Assembly (NCBI GenBank): GCA_024760905.1
Contig: CM045729.1
Location: forward strand, 63,273,580-63,337,579
Length of the DNA: 64,000 nucleotides
Direction: 5' to 3'
From: Plotosus lineatus
Lineage: Eukaryota; Chordata; Actinopteri; Siluriformes; Plotosidae
Part shown: in pieces, positions 35,570-48,326 of the stretch
Layout of the letters: every line of letters starts with the position of its first letter
How positions within the stretch are numbered: the stretch's first letter is position 1
Program-made: the position numbers and the translations under genes
Notes under the pieces: model-generated
What the model saw: the letters and a program-made list of their open reading frames with translations, nothing else
Databases searched by the model: none
Told to the model about the DNA's origin: nothing

Positions 35570-37031
35570 GGACCAAGAAGTAGCAAAGATTAGTAAGGGA
35601 GAAGTGAGGAGGGCATTGAAGAGGATGAAGAACGGAAAGGCAGTTGGTCCTGATGACATACCGGTGGTGGTATGGAAGTGTCTAGGAGAGGCAGCAGTAG
35701 ATTTTCTGACAAGAACATTCAACATGGTCTTAGAGAGTGAGAGGATGCCAGAGGAATGGAGGAGAAGTGTGCTTGTGCCCATTTTTAAGAATAAAGGAGA
35801 CGTGCAGAGTTGTGGCAACTACAGAGCGATAAAGTTGATGAGCCATATGATGAAGTTATGGGAAAGAATAGTGGAAGCTAGACTAAGGGCAGAGGTCAGC
35901 ATTTGTGAACAACAGTTTGGTTTCATGCCAAGAAAGAGCACCACAGATGCAATGTTTGCTTTGAGGATGTTAATAGAGAAGTACAGAGAAGGTCAGAAGG
36001 AGCTGCATTGTGCCTTTGTGGATCTGGAGAAAGCATATGACAGGGTGCCGAGAGAGGAACTGTGGTATTGTATGAGGAAGTCTGGAGTGGTAGAGAAATA
36101 TGTTAGAGTGGTGCAGGACATGTATAAGAGATGTAAGACAGTGGTGAGGTGTGCTGTTGGTGTGACAGAAGAGTTCAAGGTGCAGGTGGGACTGCATCAA
36201 GGGTCAGCTCTCAGCCCCTTCTTGTTTGCTATGGTGACAGACGAGGTTAGACAAGATTCCCCATGGACTATGATGTTTGCAGATGACATTATGATCTGTA
36301 GTGAGAGCAGAGAACAAGTGAAGGAAAATCTAGAGAGGTGGAGGTATGCCCTGGAAAGGAGAGGAATGAAGGTTTGCCTCAGAAAATCAGAATACATGTG
36401 TGTGAATGAGAAGGACTCAAGAGGAACGGTGATGTTACAGGGAGCAGAGATAACGAAGGTGGAGGATTTTAAGTACTTAGGCTCAACAATCCAGAGCAAT
36501 GGAGAGTGTGGAAAAGAGGTGAAGAAGCGTGTGCAGGCAGGCTGGAATGGTTGGAGAAAAGTGTCCGGTGTGATGTGCGATAGGAGAGTGTCAGCAATAA
36601 TGAAATGAAAAGTGTACAAGACGGTGGAGAGGCCAGCGATGTTGTCTGACTTAGAAACAGTGGCGCTGAGGAAAAGGCAGGAGGCAGAGCTGGAGGTAGC
36701 AGAGATGAAAATGTTGAGGTTCTCTCTGGGAGTAATGAGGATGGATAGGATCAGAAATGAGTACTTCAGAGGGACAGCCCAAGTAAGATGTTTTGGAGAC
36801 AAAGTCAGAGAGGCTAGATTGAGATGGTTTGGACATGTCCGGAGGAGGGATAGTGAATATATTGGTAGTAGGATGCTGAGGTTGGAACTACCAGGCAGAA
36901 GGCCTAGAGGACGACCAAAGAAGAGATTTATAGATGTGGTGAAGGAAGGCATGAAGGTCGTTGGAGTCAGAGAAGAAGATACAGAGGACAGGGTGAGATG
37001 GAGGCGGATGATTTGCTGTGGCGAGCCCTGA
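35545..37031 (+). pseudogene. RTE LINE reverse transcriptase and C-terminal domain
   Basis: Continues one frame away from the endonuclease. It has VLVPIFKNKGDVQSCGNYRA, FVDLEKAYDRVPREELWY, GLHQGSALSPFLFAM and the catalytic FADDIMICSE. A four-codon gap follows FAMV, where the 59.7 kb copy reads MDRLT. A GGA-to-TGA stop lies at 36606-36608. The last part (RLRWFGHVRRR, GRRPRGRPKKRF) continues to the natural stop at 37029-37031. Confidence 0.9.
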
Positions 37032-37069
37032 ATGGAACAGCCGAAAGGAAAAGAAGAAGAAGAAGAAGA

Positions 37070-37794
37070 CTGATAATGATTACATAAGTCATGAGCATAT
37101 TTAATGTTCCAACCTAAACTCAAATTTGGTTTAATTATATATCATATATTACAAACGCTGAATGCAAAATATCCTATATCAGATTAAGCTGGAGAGGAAA
37201 TCACATTCTCAAATTCTAGAGAAATTAAGTTGATTGTGATTACTTAAGTATTTACCCTCGTTGCTGTGAAACCCATTTATCGTCAGAGGTCATGATCTTA
37301 ATTAAATGTTCTCTTGTGTGTAAATAATGTGCTATATCAATGTAAGTACATTTGAAACTACTCAGGGTTTATTAGAGGACAAAATCTAAATAAACTGAAA
37401 CATGAAGACTGAGGAGTGTTCAAGTATCAATCGAGGTTTCCTAACTTTGAATAACCCACAGAGTATCATTGAACAAATAATAGCAAGAATCTGGCACAAC
37501 TGTGAGAAGCAAAGAGAAGACTAGAGAAGGTTAGCCAACAAATGTCAGCACTGAGCAAAGAAGAGATTAATCAGAGAGGCCAAGGGGTGAAAGATAATTC
37601 GAAATTATGCTACTGTGCTTCTCTATAACTATGTTCTGTGTCATGTGCAACTCTTTAAATGACTTCAGATTGTAGCTATATTGTACAAAACTAAATAAAG
37701 ATCACAAGTTCTAGGAGAAATTAAAATGTTGCATAGTATGCTACATTTTTTTTTTATATATGTAATGGGCTATTTTATATATGCTCATGATATA
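37070..37794. other. Non-coding interval
   Basis: AT-rich; nothing recognised. Confidence 0.6.
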
Positions 37795-38251
37795 CAGGGA
37801 TCCTTCACTTTCTGCGGTTAATGGGGACCGAGACCCCACCGCGACCGCCAATATCCGCGAAGTAGGATCGACCCCCTGACTGCCGTATACGTACATGTAT
37901 ACGTGTATATAATATCAATAAATACATATTCAATACTATAAATGCTTATAATAACAACTAAACATTCAAAAATAATGCACAAGATGTAAATAAAATATGA
38001 ATACACACACACACAGATGCGCACCTCACATAAAAATGTAAATAGTTTTGTTGGGGGGTTTTGGGTTGTTTTTTGTTTTTGTTTGGGTTTTTTTTTTTTC
38101 ATAATTGGCCTTGTTTTGTGGCATTTTCCTTAACTTTTTCCCTATTGTTCCTTAATTTGCTTATTTTTTTATTATTCGATGAATATTTTTGAAAAACCCA
38201 CGATGCACAAAGGCCGCAGAAAATGAAGCACGAAGTAGCGAGGGATCACTA
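37795..38251 (+). mobile_element. Tigger-like MITE (CAGGGATCCCTCAC family), complete
   Basis: Left CAGGGATCCTTCACTTTCTG, right AAGTAGCGAGGGATCACTA, with TA on both sides (37793-37794, 38252-38253). 457 bp with no coding capacity. Good reference copy. Confidence 0.9.
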
Positions 38252-38856
38252 TACACAGATTTGTTTTTCTTTGCCCTTAATAAGGTACAGTAAAGTTCAA
38301 ATTAAGTTCCAGGCTGTATGCAATGCAAAGTATAAATTCATTCTTTATCATAAACACACCCTTCACTGAATATTTCCATGTACAAAAGCAATATTTTCTC
38401 ATGTTTCTAGATTCTCACAAGAAGTTCTTTTCTACTTCCTAAATATAAGATAATGATCATGGGTATATGGTAACTGACTGTCACCAATCTGTACGGCAAT
38501 AATGACAGGCTTCAGGGAATATGCATCTCTTTCCCCTGAAACCAGGGGGCTGGTCATAAATTGAGCTCGCATTTGACAAGTGAGTGGCACACTGACCACA
38601 TCTTCATTTGCCCATCTGTTACTATAATGATGAAAGTAATTCCCAGACTTGAATCATTCTAAATGTCAGTTTTCTTCATCATCATCATCGTCGTCATCAT
38701 CGTCATCATCTTCTTTTTCTTCTTCCGGGAAAGTTTTGCCATTGGACACATACGAGGTATACTGGTACTGTCCTCTTGTAATAGAACACCAAACTCTACA
38801 AACAATGCATTTAATAGATGGGTTTGTTTGCAGACGAAGTCATCTGTTCATCCGTA
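38252..38856. other. Non-coding interval with (CAT/CGT)n
   Basis: A TCATCATCATCGTCGTCATC run lies at about 38675-38712. No gene was seen. Confidence 0.6.
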
Positions 38857-39094
38857 CATTTTCTGCAACCACTTAGGGTTGCGGGGAGGGTGGTGCCCAT
38901 CCCAGCCAACTCCGGGCAAGGGCAGAGTACAACCTGGACGACTCACCTGGCCATCGCAGGGTGGAAACACGCTGACGGCTTTGCAGCTAGTCTTGTCGAA
39001 AGTCAGCAATAGTTCTTTTACATGAACTTCTCACAACAGACAGTGAGAGACATGGCCGGATTTTGATAACCCAATTAGCTGCACTCGGGGGCAG
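38857..39094 (-). mobile_element. Body SINE, tail A, reverse, head missing
   Basis: Tail complement (TTGCGGGGAGGGTGGTGCCC) and body complement to ACCCAATTAGCTGCACT; it then ends before the tRNA-like head. Confidence 0.8.
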
Positions 39095-39246
39095 ACTAAG
39101 TCAAGGGAGAAAAATCTTTCACTACCTGAAATGACTGACTTTCCTAAATAGCATATTCACAGGAACAAGGGTAACAAATGTACCAATGTGTTATTGGGAT
39201 TCACATGGTGGTAAACTTGTTGGAGGAGTGAAGGAAGGAAATATTA

Positions 39247-40046
39247 CAGACACTCCCCATTTTACGCTCATTCATTTTATGTATTTTTCAATTTTACGTT
39301 TAAAAAAAAGTCAAATTTTGAGTTTAGCACACTCGCTGTAGTACAAGACGTACCTACGTAGTACGCTGACATAATACGCTACTTCCGCATGACGTTGCAT
39401 CCATTGTTTACAAACGACAGACTGAATGTGCCCCTCCTTCTTCCCAGTTCACTGCGTGTTACCCTTGTGTTAAGATGTCGTCTCTGTGGTCTTTGTGTTT
39501 ACACTGTTTTGTGGACTTTTGTAACCCTAAGCAAATATGGTTGGTCAGAAGCATAAGCTTACTAGTGATAGTGGTAATCAGAAAAAGCGGCAAGTCATCT
39601 CGTTAGAAACGAAGATGGCTATTATCAAGAAAATCGATGCTGGTGAAAAACGTGATTGTTACACGTTTCTTCCAAATGGCTCCATTGACCATCGGAACCA
39701 TTTACAAGCAGAAATTACATAAATTACCATTACCATCGCATCACAGAGAATGTTAAAGGTTATATTTGATACTGTATTTGATATTTGATGAGTGAATTTG
39801 ATTAAAATGTGTCTATTTGAAATTATTTTGCTTGAATTTAATTTATTTGAAATTAATGTTGATATTATTTTACAATGTTATGTTTATAATAATTGATTTA
39901 GGGGTGTTTTATGAGATACAGTAATGATATTTATGGATGTATAGTACAGTATGAACGTCATACGTCACTGGAACATACAGTAACAACTTATGTTTTTTTT
40001 CATCTTACGTTCGGAACCAAACAAAAACGCAAGTCGGGAGCATCTG
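39247..40046 (+). mobile_element. Tigger/pogo-like element, 800 bp
   Basis: Termini CAGACACTCCCCATTTTACG and, reversed, CAGATGCTCCCGACTTGCG, with TA on both sides (39245-39246, 40047-40048). Nearly the same length and layout as 52711-53507. Confidence 0.9.
39537..39722 (+). pseudogene. Tigger transposase N-terminus, truncated
   Basis: Starts MVGQKHK. SGNQKKRQVISLETKMAIIK continues with KIDAGEKR, the basic start and first helices of the Tigger HTH DNA-binding domain. It is cut after about 40 residues, and the catalytic domain is deleted. Confidence 0.75.
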
Positions 40047-40929
40047 TATTAGTAAAGTGAGAATAAAATAGAGTGAATGAGTGAGCTTCTGAGAGATTGA
40101 AAGGTGTACTTCTAGGAAATATATCAGCAGTGGGCTCGGAGTTCATGTAGTTCCACACACAGTTCTCAAAAAGGAGAGGGTCCAGGGTCAGGTGGATAAA
40201 GCTAAAATGGCAGAGATGAACAGAGATATAAACAAGTCACCACTGAACAGTAATCTCCAAAAATGTAAACAACAGAAGAGTTGGATTATGTTTCACAAAA
40301 AGTATGAATGGACTTCCATACACATTTGCTGGATGTTTTGTCTTCTTAGGTATACTGTACATTTTTTAGCTCCTGCCCACAACGTGGCTTGGGAGATATA
40401 GAATTGGGTTCTGTTCATCTGCCTAACTTTAGTTTCTGGACCTTCTGGGGTAGGCGCTGAAACTGGGGCATTAAAACCTGATACGCTGGCTCACTACGAT
40501 GTGTGCTAGGATGAATGTGTGCGAGTGACCTTGACCTGCTTATCAAGGTCACAGTGGCAAAACTATACATTAGGTTTAGAAATTAGAAAAATTATATATT
40601 AGACATTTATTTGCATGGGCCTTTCCAACTTCCTATGCTAGTGCTATATTGTCATATAATTAATTGGTCCTTTTGGCAAGAGCATCTGGACCCCTGTAGT
40701 CTATTTTATGAACTGAAAATTTGGTTGGGGCATTAAAGAGAGATGTAACACATTCTTGTGGTTATTCCGCTGCATTTGTATAAATATTTTTTTTAAAAGG
40801 AGAACCTTCTGTCCTTGTTATTATTCAGCCCATCAGCCTCACTCACCAAGAGTTATTTATTACTGCAATCATCAGGACTCAAAATAAATAAAATGCTTAC
40901 AGTAAGAATGCTGTAGTCATTTTACATAC
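40047..40929. other. Non-coding interval
   Basis: Nothing recognised; the frame at 40192-40401 has no family signature. Confidence 0.6.
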
Positions 40930-41470
40930 TGGGCAGTGGTGGCCCGGCGGTAGGATTACTAATTCCAAAGTCGGGGGTTCAAGAACTTCTATCACTGGGT
41001 TGTCACTGCTGTCCCCCCAGTGCAACCAACTGGGTTATCAAAGGCCAGCCATGTCTCCCACTATCTCTGGTGTGAGGCATGTAAAAGTCATTTGCTGACT
41101 TTCGTCAAGAGTAGGCTGCATAACCGGCAGCGTGTTCCTGCCCTGCGATGGCCTGACCAGCCTTTCAGGGTGTATACCCTGCCCTCGCCCAGAGTCCGCT
41201 GTGATGGCCAGCCTCCTCATAACCAGTGGTGGCTTAATGTTTAAGGCAATGGGTTACTGATTCAAAGGTCAGTGGCTCAATCCCCACTGTCACCACTATT
41301 GAGCCCTTGCAAGGCCCTTAACCCTCAAATGCTCAGTTGTATATATATATATAAAAAAAAAAAAAAAAAATTGTAAGTCGCTCTGGATAAGAGCATCTGC
41401 CAAATGTTGTAAATGTAATATAAATGTGACCTTAATTAGGACAAAGTGGTTCAGGAAATGAAAGAATGAA
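40930..41470 (+). mobile_element. Body SINE, tail A, split by another SINE
   Basis: Head GGCAGTGGTGGCCCGGCGGT and body to GTGATGGCCAGCCTCCTCAT (41219). The tail resumes at 41426 with GTGACCTTAATTAGGACAAA and ends AAAGAATGAATGA. Confidence 0.8.
41221..41425 (+). mobile_element. tRNA-SINE with UnaL2-type tail, nested
   Basis: Head CAGTGGTGGCTTAATGTTTA and GTGGCTCAATCCCCAC. 3' end TAAGTCGCTCTGGATAAGAG then CATCTGCCAAATG with TGTAAATG repeats, the stem-loop tail known from the eel UnaL2 LINE and its SINEs. It sits inside tail A of the surrounding SINE. A poly(A) tract is at about 41355-41372. Confidence 0.85.
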
Positions 41471-41697
41471 TGAATTTGACATTCTTCGCCAATGCCTTAA
41501 TGAATTCACAATATTTAGCTGCTACAAAGAACTACTCAGGTGAGGCGGTACATCCCTCAGTGACTGCACACAGGAATATACTCAGCAACAGTCCAAAGCC
41601 AAACCATGTAGAATAATCCGTGTGTATTACTGAACCCCTAGCATGGACGGCCAAACTAGACTACAATGAAAAGCCTTAAAAGGACACAGGATCCAAG

Positions 41698-41751
<54 letters not shown>

Positions 41752-42384
41752 CAAGTGGGCTTTATCTGTGGTTATACTGAACTGTATATTTATAGCTCAT
41801 CTAGATAAAGAGTGCCTGTTTGTACTTCACCACCCCAATTAGCCGCCCAATAGGTGGAGTAATTCAATCAGGATTCCCTGCAGCACTGTACAGTACTACA
41901 TACGCCCTACTCAGTCTAGCCAGACTCAGCACACAGAAAGGCTGCTCAATCTCTAAGGTAAGGACTATACCTTACAGGGAGTCTGCTAACCCTACAATTA
42001 ACACACTCTGGTTAACGCGACTGTAATGTGTAATCCAGATTATAGCCTCAGCCTCATAGAGAGATTAATCAAGTGCCAGACATAGACGTGAAAAGAGTAA
42101 TATTTCTTCTCTTTTCCTCTTTTTCTAACCTATTACTAACTTTACCAATATAGGATCTCTAGTACAGTCCACTTTACAAAACAAAAAAGAGCAAAGTCTG
42201 CAAAATGGAATAGAAACCAGACTCCAAATGGAGAAATTGGTTGAATTGTCATTAGACAAGAATCAGAACATTCTTGAAAAGTCTTTTTCTTATCCTAATC
42301 ATTAGTGATGTTTACTCATATTACCTCCACTACACCGCTTTCCATCAGTGTAATAAAAATACTTTGAAGGGAGACAAAGCAGAT

Positions 42385-42448
<64 letters not shown>

Positions 42449-43132
42449 GTATAAAAAAATCACACACAGAGTCCTCAGGATGAATAACACCCTTTTCATG
42501 TCTTCTGAAGAAATGATGTAATATTTCATTAGAAAAAACACAAAGTCAATTAAAATACACATGATTTACCGAATGTTATTATTTATACTATTGCAGTCAA
42601 TTTTTTTTTTTTTTTTCCAACTTCATTCTAGATTTGAACTCTTTCTGGGATCTGTTATTTCACTGAAACATGAAACATACCCATTTGTTTGTTTGTTGGT
42701 GATCAGAACATCTGGATCAGTACAGACTGTGTTTTGCAGTAATAAATTAGTGTTGTTGGCTCCGGTGTAGTAACACCTGCAGTCCTATCAGTGTAAAGGT
42801 CTCGCAGGCTATGTGGTCAGATAGAATGAGTATATATGTGACCTTGGCAGGGTAGGATGTATGAAGGCTCTAACTCCGGACAGATTGACTGGCTTAGCCA
42901 TTTTATAGAAAAACATTCGATCTCCAGTGAAGTTTGTACACTACAGGGTTTCCTTATCAGATTTGGTTCCGTCGAGAATATACACAGATTTGATCGTTTG
43001 AATGGTAAACCGTTTGAACTGCACCAGGACTGATGAATAAAACAGACTCACTGCTCATCATCTTAAAGCAGTACTTTAAAAAAATGTTAAGGGAAATCAG
43101 GCTTCTTATCTTTTTGATCATTAATACTGTAA
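41471..43132. other. Non-coding interval with microsatellites
   Basis: (GT)n/(GA)n at 41700-41753, (CA)n at 42390-42446, poly(T) at 42600-42617. No gene was seen. Confidence 0.6.
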
Positions 43133-43345
43133 ATCCTTCCATCCATTACCCAAACCACTTCTACATCAGGGATGTGGGTGAGCTGGAGCCCACTGATTTT
43201 AAGCAAGGGGTGGGATACATCTGGGACAGATCTCCAATTTATCACGGGGTTATATCTCAGAGACCATGCAACAGCACTTCACCCCTACATTCACACATAT
43301 AGGTCCAATCTGGAAGGCTTTTGTATTCATAGTCACCTCTTCCCT
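43133..43345 (-). mobile_element. Decayed SINE/L2-like tail, reverse
   Basis: CCATCCATTACCCAAACCAC at the left, followed by a GAGCTGGAGCCCACTGATTT stretch like the L2-like tail complement. Highly diverged. Confidence 0.5.
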
Positions 43346-44242
43346 ACACCGTAGAAACAAAGCACCCGTATTCAGTTCTCATTTTTTTCTAATTATATGA
43401 GGACGAATATATTTACCCATTTTCTGAACACAGGGAGTGTCCGATTGGGCTGTGATCGCTAAGTCTTTGTCTCATGGGAGGGCTGTACACCTGTCTTATT
43501 GAGTCTCAGAAAGTTCTAGTTCTCAGTATCCACCGCATGGATGTGCTACCGCTTCAGCTGCCTTTGTGTGATAGGGGTTTTGACACAAGGGCCACAAAGT
43601 TTCTAAACATAGCCAGAGATAGTGAAAGGCTGTGAGATTAAGGGAACACATGGTGCCAAAGATGAGCTGCCAAAAACATCTAAGGTTGGTTTGTGGATGC
43701 CAAACATTCGGTGACAATAAGCTGCATATTAATAGAAATATTTATATAATGTACTGTATGATAAATTCAGGGTTTAACCAGGAGGAGATTTGGGACATTG
43801 TGTTTCATGCCAGAATACCATTCTGAGGACGGGAAGAAAGGGCTGAATGGATATACAGGAGATTTAATATTTAAATTGTGTATATATTTGCTCAAATTGA
43901 ATATTTTTGTTAAATTGTGTGGATCTTTATTGATGGAGAGGGGTCACGGGGAGAGGCATGAAAGAGAACCGGGAAAGAGAGGAGAGCCCCTAGGTTTGTC
44001 TTTTAATAGACTAAAGAGGATTTAGGTAACAGGATATCCTTTCAGATCAGGGGGGAGTACATGGACCATGATGAAGAGTCCAAAATAAAAAGGTATCCAT
44101 GACTACAATTGATGGCAATCATTAAAAACAATGTTTGTTTATCTGATAGTGATCTGTAAGAAAAAAAAACGTCTGGGCTTTTTTATTTGTCTGTGACAAG
44201 CACGTACTGATATAACAACAAAATGGCATCTGATACCTTCCT
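43346..44242. other. Non-coding interval
   Basis: Nothing recognised beyond a tail-like scrap at about 43423-43500. Confidence 0.55.
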
Positions 44243-44553
44243 TGCTGTGAGGCTGACGTGCTAACCACTACAACACCGTGTCATCTAAAATTATACAAGA
44301 AGTTGAAGTGTTTTCTCAGGGTGTTTCAGTTTCCTCCCACAGTTCAAAGACATACACAATAGGCTAATTGACTATTACAAATTTCCCCTCGGTGTGAGTG
44401 TGAGTGGGAATAGCTGTTTTTTGTCCTAAGATTTACTGGTGTGCTGTAGTGGACCACATCTGTGGTGTACCACGCCTTCACTCAGAGTCGGCTAAGATAG
44501 TCTCCATCCTTCCTGTGACCTGAAAAGGATTAAAAGGTTTGGCATGGATGGAT
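44243..44553 (+). mobile_element. Rearranged SINE of the second family
   Basis: A head complement (GTGAGGCTGACGTGCTAACC, 44251-44280) is followed by a + strand body (GTTTCAGTTTCCTCCCACAG) and an L2-like tail ending GGCATGGATGGATGG. Two opposed pieces, or an inversion. Confidence 0.55.
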
Positions 44554-44573
44554 GGAATACTAACATAACTGAT

Positions 44574-45865
<1,292 letters not shown>

Positions 45866-45989
45866 TCAAAGGCATAACTCTTACCTCATAATTTCAACAG
45901 CTGTATAACATCGACTTGTGGTCTGGTTAATGTTTTATTTATGGAATTTATAGAGAAAGATTTATTTTATCTAGCTGGATGAAACAATC

Positions 45990-46030
<41 letters not shown>

Positions 46031-46495
46031 GGAAGAAGATAAAGGGGAAAAGCAGAGTGGAGAAAAACAAAGATCTCATTAGAATCTGAGTTGATGTATT
46101 GCCATAAAAACTAAAAAAAAAAAGTGTCTTGAGTAATCCCTGGCTCAGGCTTTCTCAAATTCATTCCAAAGCTTTCCATGTGTAGGAAGGTAGATAGAAA
46201 GAAAGGCAATGAGGCATAACAAGGAAAGTGACAAAATGACATGCTACTCGAATTAAACTAAGGCAACAGAGCAATATAAAAAACAATGATATCATGTATT
46301 GGGGAAGGATCGAAAGTATGGAGAGCCAGAAAAAAAAAAAAAAAAAAAAACACAAATACCAACAGAGTGGAATGAAAAATTCAAAAAAGAAGGAAAGGAA
46401 GGAGGAGGAGTGAAAGAAACAGAGAAAGAAAAAGAAAACTGAAAAAGGGAGTTTAAGTAAGAGGGCATACTTCTCCCAGTTTTGTGAATTTTCTG
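45866..46495. other. Upstream flank of fhl2
   Basis: Contains (CA)n at 45992-46026 and a poly(A) run at 46330-46350. No exon was recognised. Confidence 0.5.
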
Positions 46496-46505
46496 CCTTA
46501 TATGG
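46496..46505. promoter_or_regulatory. CArG box CCTTATATGG, candidate SRF site of fhl2
   Basis: Perfect match to CC(A/T)6GG, about 285 bp upstream of a strong splice donor (46790) and 860 bp upstream of the fhl2 start codon. FHL2 is an established SRF target gene in mammals. By base counting such a 10-mer is expected about four times in 64 kb, so position is the main argument. Confidence 0.5.
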
Positions 46506-46539
46506 TCAAAGTGTGGAAGGGGATTTGTTAGAGAAATGC

Positions 46540-46623
46540 AGCTCGGGCAGCACACGGCTTCAGTCAGCTTAATGCAGTGAGAGAGCACGAGACAAGGGAG
46601 GTGGAGGTGTGCGAGAGTGACAG

Positions 46624-46669
<46 letters not shown>

Positions 46670-46789
46670 CAGAGAGAGCAGGACAGCGAGGACAGCTGGC
46701 AGTGTGTGAGATACACTATGGCGTCACAGGGCACATGGCAGGGATAAGCAGAGGAGCTTAACACAGCCAGGAACGAGGGAGCGGCAGAT
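46540..46789 (+). other. fhl2: Candidate non-coding first exon of fhl2
   Basis: A non-repetitive, more GC-rich stretch after the CArG box, ending ACGAGGGAGCGGCAGAT before the near-consensus donor GTGAGTAC (46790-46797). The matching acceptor would be at 47352-47353 (TCTGTCTCAAG), giving a 564-nt 5' UTR intron and a coding exon with 8 nt before ATG. A CAGCTG E-box is at 46693-46698. A (CA)n at 46628-46667 lies inside, so the true start may be downstream of it. The left boundary is a guess. Confidence 0.4.
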
Positions 46790-47353
46790 GTGAGTACCTG
46801 CTATTCCTGCATGCCAACATTCTCCATCACTCATTTTATCACCGCCACTGCCTGCCAGGGACAGTGGAATTAATTTTCAGAGCAGGTTTTCGAACACAAT
46901 TTACAATCTTTGTGGTGCTCGTAGATCGTACAGATGCAAGTTTATATTCTACATGTTTGATAAGTTCTTCTTTTCATGTGATCCATGTAAAGAGTGATGT
47001 CTGAAACACTGTACAACGATCAGCTCGGAGATGAAGAGTCCACGTGCCCGCACATACAGCACGCAGTACACTGTATTCTGTTCATGTATACCGGAAGCTG
47101 GGATTAAGTCAGACGTGGTGGCATTGCTTCATTTGCTGCTAGGCCACATGGTGCTTCTGTTTAGCCACCAGTTGTTTTTTTTTTTGTTGTTTTTTTTTGT
47201 TGGTTGAAAGAATTCGGGTTGCTCCCAGTCTGACCCTTAGGACTGATAGGCCGTCAACTAAAGCTCTATGCTCATGCAACTCTCAGACTGTGATGGTGCC
47301 GTACTGTGTACGTTAACCTCATAGCTCATCTCTCTGTTTCGATCTGTCTCAAG

Positions 47354-47633
47354 GAGGAGCGATGACGGAACGCTACGACTGTCATTACTGTAAGGAATCC
47401 TTGTTTGGGAAAAAGTATGTTCTGCGGGAGGACAACCCATACTGTGTAAAGTGCTATGAGAGCCTGTACTCCAATACCTGCGAGGAGTGCAAGAAGCCTA
47501 TTGGTTGCAACAGCAGGGTAATTCAAGCACAAATACACTTTAATGAGTGATGTATTATCAGGTCCCTTCACAGATTCTGCCTTTTTCATATTTAACAGTG
47601 TTGCCTGCTTTCAGAGCAAACCTGTGCACATGA

Positions 47634-47677
<44 letters not shown>

Positions 47678-48275
47678 CGGGAGGGTCACTGTAGAGGGAT
47701 AAAGTATGTTAAAAATAGGATGCTTTTCTGGGATAGCGATGATGGTGCATATAAGATTTTATGTCATGATATTTCATAATTAATTTACATTTTCTACTTT
47801 AGTCATTAATTTATTCTTCTACCCACTTGCTCTGGATTACAGGCAGAAAAAAACCCAAATGCTTTTTAAAGCCTGCATTTCTCCTTGATTTATTGGAGAT
47901 GATCCATATATATATATATATGGCAGTGGTGGTCTAGGGCACTGGATCACTGATCCTAAGGTTGGGGGTTCGAGTCCCACTCTCCACAAGGTTGTCACTG
48001 TCCCCCCAGTGCAGCTAACTGAGTTATCAAAGGACGGCCACATCTCTCACTGTCTATGGTGAGAGGTTCATGTAAAAGAACCATTGCTGACTTTCATAAA
48101 AAGAGTAGCTGCAAAGCCATGAGCATGTCTCAGTCCCTTGCTAAAAAGCGTTGTGTCAGGACGGGTATCCGACATAAAATCCGATGCCCAATCAAACATC
48201 CGATTCATTCGCTGTGGCGACCCCTGATAAAGGGGAAAAGCCGAAAGGAAATCTCTCATATATCTATCTATCTAT

Positions 48276-48326
<51 letters not shown>

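Larger units (their letters stand above)
34200..37069 (+). mobile_element. RTE-type LINE, nearly complete coding region, broken
   Basis: Contains endonuclease, reverse transcriptase and C-terminal domain in order, and the family 3' end with AACAGCCGAAAGGAAAAG and a (GAA)n tail. Disabled by a frameshift near 35545, a stop at 36606-36608 and small internal changes. The 5' untranslated region seen in the 59.6-62.8 kb copy is absent. Confidence 0.9.

Noticed and set aside
47362..47550. Separate small genes at the individual LIM-containing frames (47362, 51831, 54323, 55187)
   Set aside because: They are exons of one gene. GT-AG boundaries and phases join them into a 279-residue FHL2.
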